Assembly (NCBI RefSeq): GCF_030867095.1
Contig: NC_081824.1
Span: forward strand, 138,103,433 to 138,167,432
Reading direction: 5' to 3'
Source of the DNA: Alligator mississippiensis
Lineage: Eukaryota; Chordata; Crocodylia; Alligatoridae
Length of the DNA: 64,000 bases
Notes under the pieces: generated by a model
The model's database searches: none
Told to the model about the DNA's origin: nothing
Seen by the model: the letters and a program-made list of their open reading frames with translations, nothing else
Position numbers and translations under genes: made by a program
Shown here: positions 32,511-45,155 of the stretch, one piece after another
How positions within the stretch are numbered: the stretch's first letter is position 1
Layout of the letters: each line of letters begins with the position of its first letter

Positions 32511-34300
32511 TTCTATGTAGGGAAGCAGACTCCTTATTTCATGTTCTAATGCACCTAAGAAGTCTTCATATGTTTCTTGGCATTGCCATCCCACCTTTGG
32601 CTTGACCAGGTCTAGTAGGAGAGAGAGATCGAGTGATGGTATCTCAGAATAAAGCATTAGGAAACTGACCTGCAAGCAAGAGAACTGAGCTTGTCAACTG
32701 GATGCAGGTCTTGTTGTTCTGTAATAACTTCCAGATGCAGGGTTGTCAGACAAAAGGGATGAAGGTTCAGAAATGTTGTTAGTCTTTTAGGTTTTTCAGA
32801 TTAAAAACAAAATCTGGCATCAGGAGGGGGAGGGGTGGCTAGATGAGGTCTCTTCAATTCATGTTTGTGAAATGTTAGGATTTTAAATGCAATTTTCCCA
32901 CACAAGTGACCACCTAATAAGTTGTTTGGAATTTGGATTGTGCTCAGATAAGCATTTGCCTCAGCACCCTGCAAGTTTCTCATTAGCTACTGATTATCCT
33001 GAGAAAAAGTGACTTCCCCAGTCCTTGAGATTTGCAGAGATAATAATCATTCTCTTTTGGACTCCTCTCAATTGTACTGGCTTCACAAATAGCCCTGTGT
33101 CAAAAAATCCCTACCATCCCTTGTCTGAAACTGGTCAAAAGCCTGCACCCCATTCCATTGGACACAGGCCTGGTCACAATGACCATGCATCTGTGCTTGA
33201 TTATTGCAACTCAAAAACAGGAATGAAATCTAGCCCCCTCAGCCCCTGAAAAAGAGGCTTAATCTGAGACCAAATACAGTTTATCTGCATGGCAACCCAA
33301 GTCACCGTGAACACTTCATACTGTTTGCTGTGGGCTCCCATATAGTATGGAGTCTCCCTGACAGTGCCCTTCATGGGATTGGATCTATCTTATTGAGAGA
33401 CTGCTCCTACCTCTACCATTTTAATCTTTCAGGATTGAAAACCGTGACTAAGAAGAATTGGGTAATTGCCAGAAGAATAACTTTCACAGAAGCTTGACTT
33501 GAAAACGCACTCTTTAACCCAAAGCTCACCGCTTGCAAAATTAAATGCAGACCATGTTTCACTGGCTTAGACTTTCCCTCAAGAAGTGCTGTACATGTGC
33601 ACACAAAATCACAACCCGTCCCCCTCACGATCCCTTGTTTCCTGCACTCTTCCACCTTGAAACCCCCCACTCAAGTTATTCATAAAAATAATTACATTTC
33701 CTTTAGATAAGATGAAGAGAGGAGGGATTGTTGTTTAAATCTTTGGGAAGCAGCTCTGATGCTTAGATGAGCAAGGTTCTTTAGCAACCTTCGAAGACAG
33801 ATCCACAGCTAGACATTTATTTTTTAAAAACTCTGCATTTAGAGAATACAGTATATGAGCAACTCCCTTCAATTTTCCTCTAGAAAGGAAGGTCAGTTCT
33901 AGTTCCAGCTGCAGAGATGGTGACACAGTACTTTGGATTACTAATTACTGCAGCTGTAACTTCTGTTTGCTGAAGAAGCAACTTTTTAGCTGTCTATGGA
34001 AGCTGTTCTGTCCCTGCCATACAGAATGCCAACAGAAACATTCACTTCTACTTTTGCAGCAATTTCTTCTCTGTTGTTTTTTTTTTTTAATACACTATAG
34101 AATGGGCTCCAGTGATACGGGCAGCAACAGCATTCCCCTGCCTGCTGACCTGACATTTCTCACTTGTCTGTCCATAGAGGGTTAACTGTTTTTATTACAT
34201 AATCTGTTTAACATTCTGGATAGATAGCAAACGCACACCCCCTCTTTCTTACAGTGTGTTTGATCACTTCAAATTGCACTTGTAACTGCTGTGTGTAAGT
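32511..34300. other. 5' flank of SLC22A3, no other gene recognised
   Basis: No repeats or exon-like segments were recognised. It is the likely distal regulatory region of SLC22A3, but no specific site can be assigned from sequence alone. Confidence 0.5.
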
Positions 34301-34554
34301 CTCACGCCACTTGACATAGTGTAACTGTGTGTGTGGGTGGGTGTGTGTGTGTGTGTGTGTAACTTTGCTCTGTTTCAGAGTGGCTTATGCTACTCTGATT
34401 TCCTCTGTGTGTGAGGGGAGAGAGAGTGAGAGAGCGAGTGAGTGAGAGACTCCACGCAGCTACGTTTATAGGAAGTACTGGCAGCAGTTGCAAAGTTTGA
34501 AAGCTAGCTTTGACATCTCTTGGATCTCTCTGGGTTAAAAAACTACTGCACACA
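34301..34554 (+). promoter_or_regulatory. SLC22A3: proximal promoter and 5' UTR region of SLC22A3
   Basis: This is the segment before the start codon. It has a (GT)n tract (about 34327-34360), a GAGA-rich stretch (34417-34450) and an A/T motif GTTTATAGG (34464-34472) that could act as a weak TATA element. CpG dinucleotides are few, so no CpG island is apparent here. The transcription start is not determinable; an in-frame TGA-free run upstream of the ATG has an earlier ATG at 34510, but conservation supports 34555. Confidence 0.4.
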
Positions 34555-34971
34555 ATGCCGTCTTTTGATGAGGTGTTAAAAGAAGCTGGGGAATTTGGAA
34601 GGTTCCAAAAGAGGGTCTTTTTCCTCCTTTGCCAGACAGGCATAACTTTTTCTTTTCTATTTGTTGGAGTGGTATTTCTTGGGCACACTCCAGAGCCGTA
34701 TTGGTGCAGGATCCCCGGTGCAGCAGACGTAAGCAAGAAATGTGGATGGACCCTTGAAGAGGAAAAGAACTTAACTGTTCCATCTCTGAATCTGGTGAAC
34801 AGGTCTTCCAATGGGCAATGTGAGAGATTTGACATTGACTGGAACAACATCTCCGTGAGCTGTGCCAACCCACTGGCCCACTTTACCAATAGCAGCTTGG
34901 GCAGTGTGCCACTTACCACATGCCAGAATGGCTGGGTGTATAGGCATCCCCATTCATCCGTCGTAAGCGAG
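34555..34971 (+). CDS. SLC22A3: SLC22A3 (organic cation transporter 3) exon 1, residues 1-139
   Basis: OCT3 is a polyspecific, electrogenic facilitator of the plasma membrane that carries organic cations and monoamines (extraneuronal monoamine transporter). Exon 1 encodes the cytosolic N-terminus (MPSFDE, GEFGRFQ), transmembrane segment 1 (about residues 21-43, ending V-G-V-V-F-L-G) and most of the large extracellular loop typical of SLC22 proteins. The loop has cysteines 51, 63, 89, 103 and 123 and four N-glycosylation sequons (N72, N82, N98, N112). The start MPSFDE and the motif P-Y-W-C-R are OCT3-like and differ from OCT1 and OCT2, which begin MPT. The ATG at 34555 is chosen over the in-frame ATG at 34510 for this reason. 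The exon ends GAG|gtaagg in phase 0; exon 2 continues the protein. The gene runs past the right edge. Confidence 0.95.
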
Positions 34972-35894
34972 GTAAGGACAATCAAAATTTTCTGATCTGT
35001 ATTTTCAGAGTGGGTGCAGGACTATTAAATAGAAAGCAATGGCTGTTATGATAGAAATACATTTTAGAATTATTTGAGCACTCTCCCCCCACACTGCTTC
35101 TCTCCAAGTTACAAATGATGCAGGGTATTGAATGTTATCGAGCCAGACTTTTAGGAAGAGGGGACCTAATCTGAAAAGGAGTTTATTGGTCATTTGCACT
35201 GGGTTCCTGAAGCAGATGAACTGCTGGGGGATGCTGTATGGTGGCTGTTGTAGTGCTGGACTAACCTAAATGAAGAGTAATGCCACCCCAGCTAAGTATT
35301 GATAGTGGTCACATAGGGCCAGATGTGCAGCTGGTACACATCAGTTTAGCTCAATAGACTACTGTGGAGCTAGGTTGACCCACCCCAGCTGTAGATCTCA
35401 GCATTCATCCATACAGTACATACTGTTTAATACAGCAAAGCACTTAAACTGGCTAGCGATGAGTTAGTTGCTAACCACCTTCGTGGGTTCCCGTCCCTGA
35501 CTGAAGATTTGAATTACAGTGGTTAGCAATTAAAAAGTCAGCTTTTGCCAGCAGTTGCTTATCAGTGATATCAGAGATGCCAATTATTTCCTGCAACCTG
35601 CCTGTTGCACCCTTTGATCCGGAACAGCCATTACCCTTTTACCAGTATAAGCGATTGGAAACTGGTCTATATCCATAACAGAAAAGAAGTTTGGCACACA
35701 TAGGCTGGCAGAACCCAGTCTAAGATTTACCACCCCTCCCCCACCAAAGGGTGAATGTGTGTGCTGTTCACTACCAATTTAAACTATGCTGCTTACAGAA
35801 AACCATGTAACTTAGATTGATTTTCCTCAGGCTTTTTGAATATCTGTACCTAGCATTCGTGGTAAACATTGCCAAATACAGGGATTCTCTATTG

Positions 35895-36174
35895 CAGTGG
35901 TTTGCAACTTTTTAGACTCATTGCACCCCTCATTAGATTTGAGACACTGCTCTATAACTTTTGTGAATTGAACAGCACTCCATTTAAAAAATGAAAGTAT
36001 TTATTACAGTGCTTACCTCCTTGCAGAGGGGTCAGGCAGTGGGGGTGGAGGAATGGCCAGGCAGGGATGAGCATGAACCTGAGATTATCTGCTTATCTCC
36101 TCACACCTCATGACACCATTCGAAGTATCTTGCATCACTCTAGTGTGCCACAATACCCTGGTTGAGAATCACTG
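35895..36174. mobile_element. non-autonomous hAT-like element, 280 bp
   Basis: The ends CAGTGGTTTGCAAC and GTTGAGAATCACTG are inverted repeats of the CAGTGGTT...-type hAT termini, also seen at 48164 and 55524. The 8-bp flanks (CTCTATTG, CTGTACTC) match at only 5 positions, so the duplication is eroded or the borders are slightly off. Confidence 0.6.
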
Positions 36175-37492
36175 CTGTACTCGGCTGAAAATGGTCAATC
36201 AAGAAGCTTTGTTAGACCTCAGCTATAATCTTTAATCATATAATTGGTGTGCCACAGTCTGGCTCTGATTTGTAGACCTAGCAGCAAAGAAGCATGTAAA
36301 GTTTTGCAGGGAAATGAAAGTCATAGCTGTGGTGCCTAAAAAAAGTACCTTTAAAGGCATGCAATAGTCATGAGGTACTGCATAAAGGATAAAAGCAACC
36401 AAGCGATCCATGTGCCTATTAACCTGCCAGCCCCAGCCATCAACTGGGGCATGTTGTGCTAGGCGCTATACAAACATAGGCAAAAGGCAGTGGCCCAAAG
36501 AGTATGCAGCTGCAACCCAATTTATCACAGATGTCCTCATGAAATGTCAGTGCTCCAGACTGTTTATGTTCATGGAAAGGTAAAAGCAATGGGACTGCCT
36601 TGGGATTTGTAGTGGGATATGAAGAATTTACCTTGAGGTTATAACTGACAGCTTGTTCAGGTTAGAAGTGATGGAAAAGCAGCATAACCTGGTGGCTGGA
36701 GGCATGATTAAATGAGTTGGAAAGCAGTGAGCACAGTTTGCACTGAGTAGATGTATTTGCAACCTTGGCAATGGACACAATGGTCAGGGAAAATGAACTG
36801 TATTTATCTGCCAGTAGACAGCAGCCCAGCTCAGTGTAGGAAGCTTGTACTGTGGCAGGTATTGTACTTCTCCTAAAGGCATCATTGAGATCCCAGAGCT
36901 TTTGATTCCAAATCTGTCAAGAGCACTAGTGTTCCCCTAACATTATTTTTAAAAAATTAACATTAGTAGTTGGGAAAGATTTTTTTTCCTTTGTCCAGTC
37001 TTTAGTCAGCCATTCAAATTGATGACTGCTCATAGTGAGTAAGCAAACTGGCAAGGCAGAGCGCTGCTCAGAGTCCATTTATTGCAGCCGGTGAAAGATC
37101 AAATTGTATCAATTGGAGCCATTATCATTTTCCACCAGCCAATGGGAAAAAAAGAGCTGCTTCCTGCCTACTGCTTAGAGAACATGAAACTTGTAATTCA
37201 GAGCAAGATGTAGGAGGTCTTTGGCAAACATCTTCAGGCAGCAACACGTTCAGCTGCATGTTCAGTTTCTCTTGAGTTCATGAGGAGCCAGCGTGCTTGG
37301 AAGGGAGATGCTCCTTATACCTATGATCGAGCGCTGAAACCAGCTAAATCAAAACTGGGCTTTGATTTTGGCCACTGTAGCCCTCCCATTCCCTTACCTG
37401 AAGTCAGAAGAGAGGATGAAATAAACTGGAGACACTCAGATTAGATGCAGAGGAGAAAGGGCAGTGGCCACAAGAGCCCTGTTCACCTAACG

Positions 37493-37679
37493 CAGGGGTG
37501 GGCAAAATGTGGCTCAGGGGTCGGATGCGGCCCACCAGGCCATTCTATCCGGCCCGCGAGGCCCCTAAAAAATTTAGAAAATTAATATTAATCTGCCATG
37601 AGCTGCCTGTCATGAGGCCCTCGATGGCTTGCCGAAATTCAGTAAACAGCCCTCTGCCCAAAATAATTGCCCACCCCTG
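37493..37679. mobile_element. 187-bp deletion derivative of the 26987-29112 hAT family
   Basis: The left end CAGGGGTGGGCAAAATGTGG and the right end CAAAATAATTGCCCACCCCTG correspond at both termini to the 2.1-kb element at 26987. The flanks ACCTAACG (37485-37492) and ACCTAATA (37680-37687) match at 6 of 8 positions. It is an internal-deletion, MITE-like form. Confidence 0.82.
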
Positions 37680-38544
37680 ACCTAATACCATGTTCCAAAT
37701 CCTGTTCTAAGCAAACAGGAGTTGAGCACCCGACTGCCCTCTTTGCTGCCAATGACTTGCTAGGCTTCTGAATATATTCTGCTATAAAAGAAAAAGGCCA
37801 CTGAATCAGCCCAAAGAGTGACATAAAATCATGAGAGATTTAAAAGTGTCCCCCTCTCCTTTCCCTGCTGGCTATATGTCAGCATCAACATGGAAAGCAA
37901 GCCTCCTACCTGGGATCAAGTCAAGAGTACAATCCCTGTACTTTGACCTGGATCTAATGTGACTCCTTATCAGACTGAATCACCAAACAGATGGATAAAT
38001 CACAGGGCAGGGGCTCAGGAGAACCAGCTCCTCTTCTTGGTTCTGCAACTGGCCTGTTAGTGAGTCACTTTCCCTCTGTCTGTCTCATTTTCTCCTTAAG
38101 ATGGGGGTAACAATACTGACCCCCTTTGCAAAGTGCTTTGAGGTCCACTAATGAAAGGAGCTGGATAAGAGCTGGGTATTGCTAATATGTTATTATCCCC
38201 AGCATGAACAAGTGAAATACAATCTGTGCAGTGTTCCCTCATTAAGTCAGGGCTTCCATAAAATTTAGGTGAGAAACTAGGTCAGGTATAACAGCATCCC
38301 ATTTAATGCGATCACTGAAACAGCTACCCCTTTTCTAGTGTGCCTATTTATAGATGCTTAATTTCATATGGATGAACTATTCTTTTACTTTAAGACACCC
38401 AGTACTTTGTATCTGATTGAATTAGCAGACAAAATGACTAGGGAGACTAAATCAAAAGGATGATTTACATAGTAATCTGAAGAACAGATGTTCAGTGGGA
38501 GAGAGAAACTGGAAAGCAGTGCAGCTGAAGAGACATCCAGGGCT

Positions 38545-38720
38545 TATATTAGTGAATTAGGCAATGCATCGGAGGAGAAGAAACACCAAAGACTTCAGCT
38601 ACTTTGCAAAGGGGTAAATTTGCAGAGCAGGGCTGCAGTGTTCCCTCTCTCTCAAGCACTGGTGCAATCACACCTGAAATGTTGCATTCAACTTTGGGCT
38701 GTTTTTGTCTGATGTCCAAG
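38545..38720 (+). mobile_element. old CR1-like LINE relic (RT C-terminal region)
   Basis: The translation L-S-Q-A-L-V-Q-S-H-L-K-C-C-I-Q-L-W-A matches the pattern of the CR1 block just after the RT domain (usual L-V-R-P-x-L-E-Y-C-V-Q-F-W). Neighbouring sequence is too decayed to follow. Confidence 0.5.
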
Positions 38721-40804
38721 CATTAACTGAACCAGTATGGGTGTTCCTGCTAGAATTAGCATTCCTTCCAGCATAGTTTATCAGCTTGTAGACGTCCATA
38801 ACCAGCTTCTCATGGTGAGGAACCAGTCTCAGTAGATGTTGTCCGGCACCTGATTACCAGACAGATGAAAATAAGATGTGAGCTGGAGATTCTTGTCTTG
38901 TAGGATACTGTAGTGAATGAAGGAAGGAAATACATGAGGCTGGAGTCTAAATATTGCTCTGGTTCCTTAGAATTGTTGCAGCAATATAAAAGGACCTGGG
39001 AAGCTCCTGGGTTTGGCTATTTTTGAGGTGGGGGCGTGTTTTTTGTTTTTGTTTTTTTTTAATGCTGTGCCCATTACTCTTACATCTATGTAAGTTTTCA
39101 ATATGGGTTGAAATAGTTTCATAGGTGGCATTAGCTGTGGTAGCTGTTGGGTAAAAGTAAATGTTGGATTTGATGAGCTACCCTCTTCCTCCTCCTTCCA
39201 CAACTGGTGCAAGAGTAGCAGTGGAAGTGCCTGCTGTCCATGCTATTATTACTGGAGTTGTTATGGGATTCCAATGGTAGGTGCCTGGAATTGGGCCAGT
39301 CTACCAGTTTTCTCATGGCTCAGTATCTGGGGAAGGAGAAGGGTGGAATCCATTGTATGATCAACACTTTATATATGTGATTACCTACTTCAGAGATAAG
39401 GGTTTAGTGATAAGCAATACAACTTTTGGCCGTGTTTTTTCCCCGTGGATACTTCAAGTCAGGCAATTACCTTATAAACTCTGTTCGCTCTCAATATAGT
39501 TCCACTTCCTGATCCTGAATTTACAATAAAACAAAACACAGTAAGGATCAGGATGACTCGATGATTTACAGGTGCAGGTATCCGCAAAGGCACTGAAATC
39601 AATTTGCCATTATGTTTAAAACCCCACCCTGATTCCAGCAAGGTAAATATGATTCCATGTTTAAGCTAATGTATGACTTCTCAGTGAAATCAAAGAGAAG
39701 TACCAGAACAAGAAAGCCAAATAGCCTGCTACTTAATTTCAGTGAATTCTTCCAGCTTCTTACGAACCTAGAAACAGAAGCAGCTTGGATAAGTAATGTG
39801 ACCAGAATGAAAGGGCTTATCTTGGAAAGGGAAGTAGGGGAAATCTAAGTACTTAGCTAAAGTCAATTTGTGCCATATGCTGGCATCATAAATGATGAAG
39901 GACAGTGCTGGTGGCAGAAGTTCCATTACAGCAATGCCTGGAGTGCGGCAGCATCTCGTTTGGGAAGGGAAGCACAATAGGGGATACCAGTTCTGCAAAA
40001 TGTAAGGAAGAGGCCAATGAACAGGGCAGGTCAGGCTGCAGAAGCCTGCCCTGATTCAGCAGCTCATTACAATGGTGCAGTCAGAAAGAAACGCCACTGA
40101 TATTTCTACTGGTATTAATAGGCATTGTGCACTTGAATCCCCCCTGTGGAAAATGTAGCCCCCTACGCAAGCTAACCGCTGCTAAGATTTTTCTGAAGTG
40201 CGGGTAATGTTACTCTCAGGTTGTTGGCAACGGTGTCTCCTAGTGGTGCACTAGTGGACTGCAACCAACATTGCAGATCGCTTACCCCTAATGGTAGATG
40301 AGAGCGAGGAATCCACGGGCTTGCCTGCTGCTAAGAGCAGAGCTGCAATGCTCTGGCTTTAATAATAGCCTTTTTTGGCAGAAGTTTAGCACATGGACGC
40401 AATCCCAACGTGTCCTATCAGCAGCACTTCCTTATGGCAAGGTGATGCAATCTAAAGGCTTGGAAACTGTTCTTTACACACATGTGAGGTCTTAAGATGG
40501 ACAAATCAACAGCAACATTTTCTTCCTGCACCTGTTCTAAATAATCCTTGCAGTCTTTTACATGTCAGTTGTCTCAGAAAACCCAAACAGCTTTCTCAAA
40601 GAGATTTGCAGCCAATTCAGTTATGTTTACCCTACAACTTTTACAGCATCTTACAGCTGCCAATAACATGACTGTCAAAGCTGAGCTGAGACGGAAAGAG
40701 AATGGCCATTCTGTTTATTGTACTATTAGAGAAGGGCTTGTTCTACAGTGTGGAAAAAAACCCACAAAGCCTGTCCTTAGCATAGTACTGCTTGGCTCAT
40801 ATGA

Positions 40805-40910
40805 TTAAGCAGAAGGCAGGGGAGATTTGCACCTTACAGACTAACTAAACTGGAGATGTATACAATATAAGCTTTCATGAGCTGCAGCTTACTTTGTGAT
40901 AAAGTGAGGC
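40805..40910 (+). repeat. SINE-like repeat (AGCAGAAGGCAGGG family)
   Basis: AAGCAGAAGGCAGGGGAGAT then TTGCACCTTACAGACTAACT and AAGCTTTCATGAGCTGCAGC resemble a repeat found widely in turtles and crocodilians. The same text recurs inverted at 45080-45155 and, in both arms, inside the palindrome at 40963-41605. Confidence 0.65.
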
Positions 40911-40962
40911 CCAGCTCACAAAACCTTACACACGCACACACCCACCCACACATTATATATAT

Positions 40963-41605
40963 CCCCAGCTGCTGTAAATTGCCCTTGTTCCTTTGAAATA
41001 AATGGAGCTATGTTGATTTGCCTCAAAGACCTAGAAGAAACTGTCCTGACAACCTAGTGTGGAGCTTGTCTCTCAGCACTCAATCAGTTTCCCTTTCTGT
41101 TCTCATCAATCTTTTACTACCCTAAAAATTCTTACCAGCCTACAGGAAATGAAAGATACCACTGATTTAATCAGATGAGCAGAGACACGTAGGTAGCCTG
41201 AAGTCAAGTGGAAGGCAGGGTAGCTTTGCAATTCATAGACTAAATTATACGTGTGCGTATGTGTGTGTTGTGCATGTATATTTTACACACACACACACAC
41301 ACACGTATAATTTAGTCAGTCCATGAAGTATAAAGCTACCCTGCCTTCTGCTTGACTTCAGACTAACATGGCTACCTACGTGTCTCTGCTCATATGATTA
41401 AAACAGTGATATTTTTTCTTATTTCCTGTAGGCTGGTAAGATTTTTTACGGTAGTAGAAGACTGATGAGAACAGACTGGGGACCTGATGGAGTGCTAAGA
41501 GACAAGCTCCACACTAAGTTCTCAGGCTGATTATTTTAGGTCTTTGGGGGAAATCAACATCCATTTATTTCAAAGGAACAAGGGCAATTTACAGCAGTTG
41601 AGGAT
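40963..41605. repeat. long near-perfect palindrome, arms about 300 bp
   Basis: The left arm (40963 to about 41257) and the right arm (about 41298 to 41605) are reverse complements along their whole length with scattered mismatches and small indels. For example, TTGCCCTTGTTCCTTTGAAA (40980) is answered by TTTCAAAGGAACAAGGGCAA (41569), and GAGCAGAGACACGTAGGTAG (41177) by CTACCTACGTGTCTCTGCTC (41371). The centre is a (TG)n-(CA)n microsatellite that is also self-complementary. It includes a SINE-like motif in each arm. Confidence 0.92.
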
Positions 41606-42089
41606 CTGGGCAACTGTGTTTAATTTTTTATAATTGCTCTTTTCCTCTCCTTTTGCACATGGCTGGAAGGAGTTCCTGGAACTCTACTTTATTTATTTGG
41701 AACTGGAAGTAGCAGTGGAAATATGGGTAAAATAATAGAAAAGTAAATAATTTCACGTAGGAAGTCTGGGGCTGTTATTTTTGGTCCAGCTGGCAAATCA
41801 GCAAGTTATGCAAGCAGGTCATAAGGGGATGTAGAAAAATGAACTGACCCCCATGGGTCCATGGGGAACCCCGAAGGCAGTGACCCTGCTCACTAGATTG
41901 ATCCTGGCATGTGGTGCAAGGTAGAGGCAGTGTAGAGCCCTGGGGCTGAATCACAGCCCACAGGGCCAGGCAGAAGCAGCATACAGGGGCATTGCAGTGC
42001 CCGATCCAGCCTGCAAATGAGCCCCATGTATTCATCTGGCCCACAGGGCCAACACCGTGAGCAACAACTAACCAAAACCATTACTCTGG

Positions 42090-43128
42090 GGCTAAGTGCA
42101 GACATTTGGTTAAGAGTTAGCAGGGGGTTAGATGGGGTTCAGAATGGCCACCTGATCTAACCTAGTTCTCCCCAAGTGCAGACCTTACACTCAGACCTGG
42201 TCTCAGTGATCGGAAATCAGTCTAAACCCGTAACAATACAGAAATTCTGCATGCACAGACCCGGACAGATGTAGTATCAGACTTACTCGATCTAGGTTAG
42301 ACCAGGGCATGGAACTTCTGTACAGCAACCTGTGCAGCCCTAGGCCTGGAAAAGCCCAGCTGCCGGCCCCAGCCCTGGGGCTTTGTTTTCTACATCTTCC
42401 TGTCCAGCACTGGGCTATTTTTAGCCCCCAGCCCCTTGCCAGGCCCCCAGCTTCCCCCCTTCTGCACCGCGGACCAGCCAGCCCCTTAACCCACCATCCC
42501 TCGCACTGCTTTGAGTGCTGCTGGTTTTACTAGGGTTCACCACTGTAAGGAGCTGAGCAAGTACATAGTGGTGGGGGGAGAGATGGAGGTGTAGGTTTGC
42601 CAGGTTGGGGGGACAGACAAGGATGGATGGGGGGCTAAAAATAGCCCCTCGCCCCCCAAGCTCCCATGCAGACTCCACGAGTTTCCCTGATCCTTCCAGA
42701 TCCTCCTGGACCTCAACAACACCCCACAAACACTGTCTGCCCCCCCATCCCACCTGTGGATGCTTCCTACCCCTGTCATCTCTCCCATAGACTCTGCCTG
42801 CAACTGCAACCCCCGGATCCCTCCTGCAGATCCCATCTGCCTCCCCATTACCCCATGGATGCCACCTGCATCCCCGATCCCACCGATTGCTCCTACAAAT
42901 GCTGCCTGCCCACTCTCACACCTCCCTGATCACTCCCATATACCCTGGCTGTCCCCGACCTCCCACAGACCCCCAATCCTCCCACCCAGTCTGCTTAACT
43001 ACCCTTCCTCTCCAAACCCCTTCCCACTAGCTCCTTCATCCCAACGTACCTTAGATCAGGTGACTATTTTGAGCCTAATCTAACCTCTCTCTAACCCCCC
43101 CCCCCACCCTAAATGTCTGCATTTAGCC
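42090..43128. mobile_element. non-autonomous TIR element, 1.04 kb, TGG duplication
   Basis: The left end GGCTAAGTGCAGACATTTGG and the inverted right end GGCTAAATGCAGACATTTAG are near identical, and similarity continues inwards to CACCTGATCTAA in both arms. TGG flanks both sides (42087-42089, 43129-43131). The interior is C-rich with chance frames. The 3-bp duplication suggests a Harbinger-like element, but no transposase is present to prove it. Confidence 0.75.
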
Positions 43129-44599
43129 TGGGTTTTGTGACATTGGACTACAGGCACAAAATGAAGATTGGCATGTCATTTTTCTTAACAAGTGCTAAGG
43201 GCATGGCTAGCTCCAAGAACCTGCTCTGCCCTGAGGACTGTCGTTAGTACATTGTGTTTTGATATGTTGATTTTTTTTTTTTCAGTTGAGACTCAAAGCC
43301 AAAGAGACTGTTTACCCACAAAAGAAGTGTGGGATGTGTAGCAGTGGTATGAGCTTCTCCCCACTACCCTAGACATGGGCAGTGTGCTCTAGAGGGATTG
43401 CCTCTAAGAGTGGGATAATGAACTCACCTCAGTTTTCAGCATCTCTATTGATCCTGCCGTGTGGGGCAGTGGTTTTTATTTTGTTTGTTTTTAACGTAGA
43501 CATTTGTTCAGCCAAATGGGCAAACCCAAGTATGATGAGTTATGCATACAAATCCACCCAGGGGATGTTATTGAACAAGACAATAACCACAAATTAAATA
43601 TTTGCTGATCTCACAAGTCATTTGTGAAGCCTAGGTGTGACTAACTCCAGGGTATTGCATGCCTGGATGCTTCCAAAGACTTTTATGAAGTGATACCATA
43701 TAAAGTAATACATTTTTGCAGAGCTGAATCTATTAAGACGTGCAGGGTTGCCAACATTGTGCAGAAGGTCTGTGGGGTGCTGGAAAACATATGACAGTTA
43801 GTACCCAAAATAAAAAGAGTATCGTGCATCTGAGTGTTAAGCCAAAATGTGAAATATTTGCTAGACTCACTCAGAGATGAAACATTGCAATAACCACTTG
43901 GTTTACAGTTGTTAGTCATCAATTTGACCTCTGTGCTCATATCATGCCTTGCCTGTTTTCTTTGTTTAGAAGTTATCCCAGCAATGAAATCCACAGGCAT
44001 ACAGGGAATTCTCTTTCCTCTGTCTTGAAGCAACTGGAGCATGTTAGTATCCTGTTCCTCCTTTGGACAAAGCGAAACAAAAATAATTCCAAATAATTTA
44101 TACCCCACCAGTCATTCAGTGGAGTTTCATCGTCATTATTAAGCTTTCAGTGCAAGGTGAGGAAATCCAGAACCTCACACAAAGGTCCTTTTTCATGCAG
44201 CATCTGGAATCCTGGCTTTCATGCCTTACAATCAGGCAGCTGGGGAACCCAAACCCAACTTCTCTTTACCCTGGTTTCTGCAAGGGAAATTGAGGGGGGC
44301 GGGGAATCAGTGCTAGCACCAAGGAAAGGGAGTTTTATGGCCCTATCTTGTGGCAAGTGGCTTCTTCAGTTCTCAGCTCCTGTCTCTGCTTTCATTGTTT
44401 ATTCATTGCCCAATGTGACATACCATCAACCAGGCTGAGAGCAGAGAAGTGCAGATTTGCACCAGGAATTCAACGGTCCAGCTCTTTCTCAGTTATTTTC
44501 GCAAGTCAAGGAAAGATACTGTTCAGGCAAATAATGTGGTAATGGGCACTTTGTTTTTCACTGCATGGAGTTTATGTAGGCAAATGAAGTGGTAGTGTT

Positions 44600-44725
44600 G
44601 GAGTGATGTTGCAGCCATGACGGTCTAGCAAATGTGCAAGAGGGAAGGATTTTTGTGGGTGATATCTTTTATTGGGCCAACTACATCGCTTTAGACAAGC
44701 TTTTGAATGCATAAGCTGGTTGGAC
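44600..44725 (-). repeat. SINE-like repeat copy
   Basis: It contains GTTGCAGCCATGACGGTCTA and GTGGGTGATATCTTTTATTG, the reverse complement of the family at 17586. Confidence 0.6.
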
Positions 44726-45029
44726 ACAAAGAACCAAGGACTTAACAGAGACGTTGTCTTCCTGGCTAATTATAATTAGACTCCCGGCAATCTCTCTTTA
44801 CTCCACAGGTGTTAACAACCCTCCCCACTTTTTAATGGACTTGATCCACCACTAATCAAGCTATCCTTTCTTCTGTCATTTTTTTGTCTGTTAGCTACTC
44901 CTGGTAATGTCACCTTTCTCCAATTTCACAGCCCCACAGACTGTTTTTAACGCTAGCTGTGCCTACTTCTCTTTCTCAGACATGAAAAATTATGTCTTGC
45001 ATTTGAAAGACTCAACTGATTGGAATATC

Positions 45030-45155
45030 GCTGACAAAAGATATCACCCACAAATTCCTTGCCATATGCAAATGATGCATCTCTGATTTAGTTGGTCTAT
45101 AAGGTGCAAATATCCCCTGCCTTCTGCTTGAGATAAAGCTGTAAAGTTCAGGTCG
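45030..45155. repeat. SINE-like repeat copy, inverted relative to 44600
   Basis: ACAAAAGATATCACCCACAA (45034) is the inverse of the text at 44655-44677, and CCCCTGCCTTCTGCTTGAG (45115) is the inverse of the 40805 family. The pair 44600/45030 is thus head to head with about 300 bp between. Confidence 0.55.

Noticed and set aside
4119..34300. Search for SLC22A2 or another host gene upstream
   Set aside because: No exon with flanking splice signals and recognisable OCT motifs was seen. Absence cannot be proved without a similarity search.
34302..34985. Long - strand open frame (227 codons) over SLC22A3 exon 1
   Set aside because: It is the antisense shadow of a conserved coding exon and ends in translated GT repeats; no domain is recognisable.
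42301..43083. Pro-rich open frames on both strands
   Set aside because: They are in the C-rich interior of the 42090-43128 element and have no domain.
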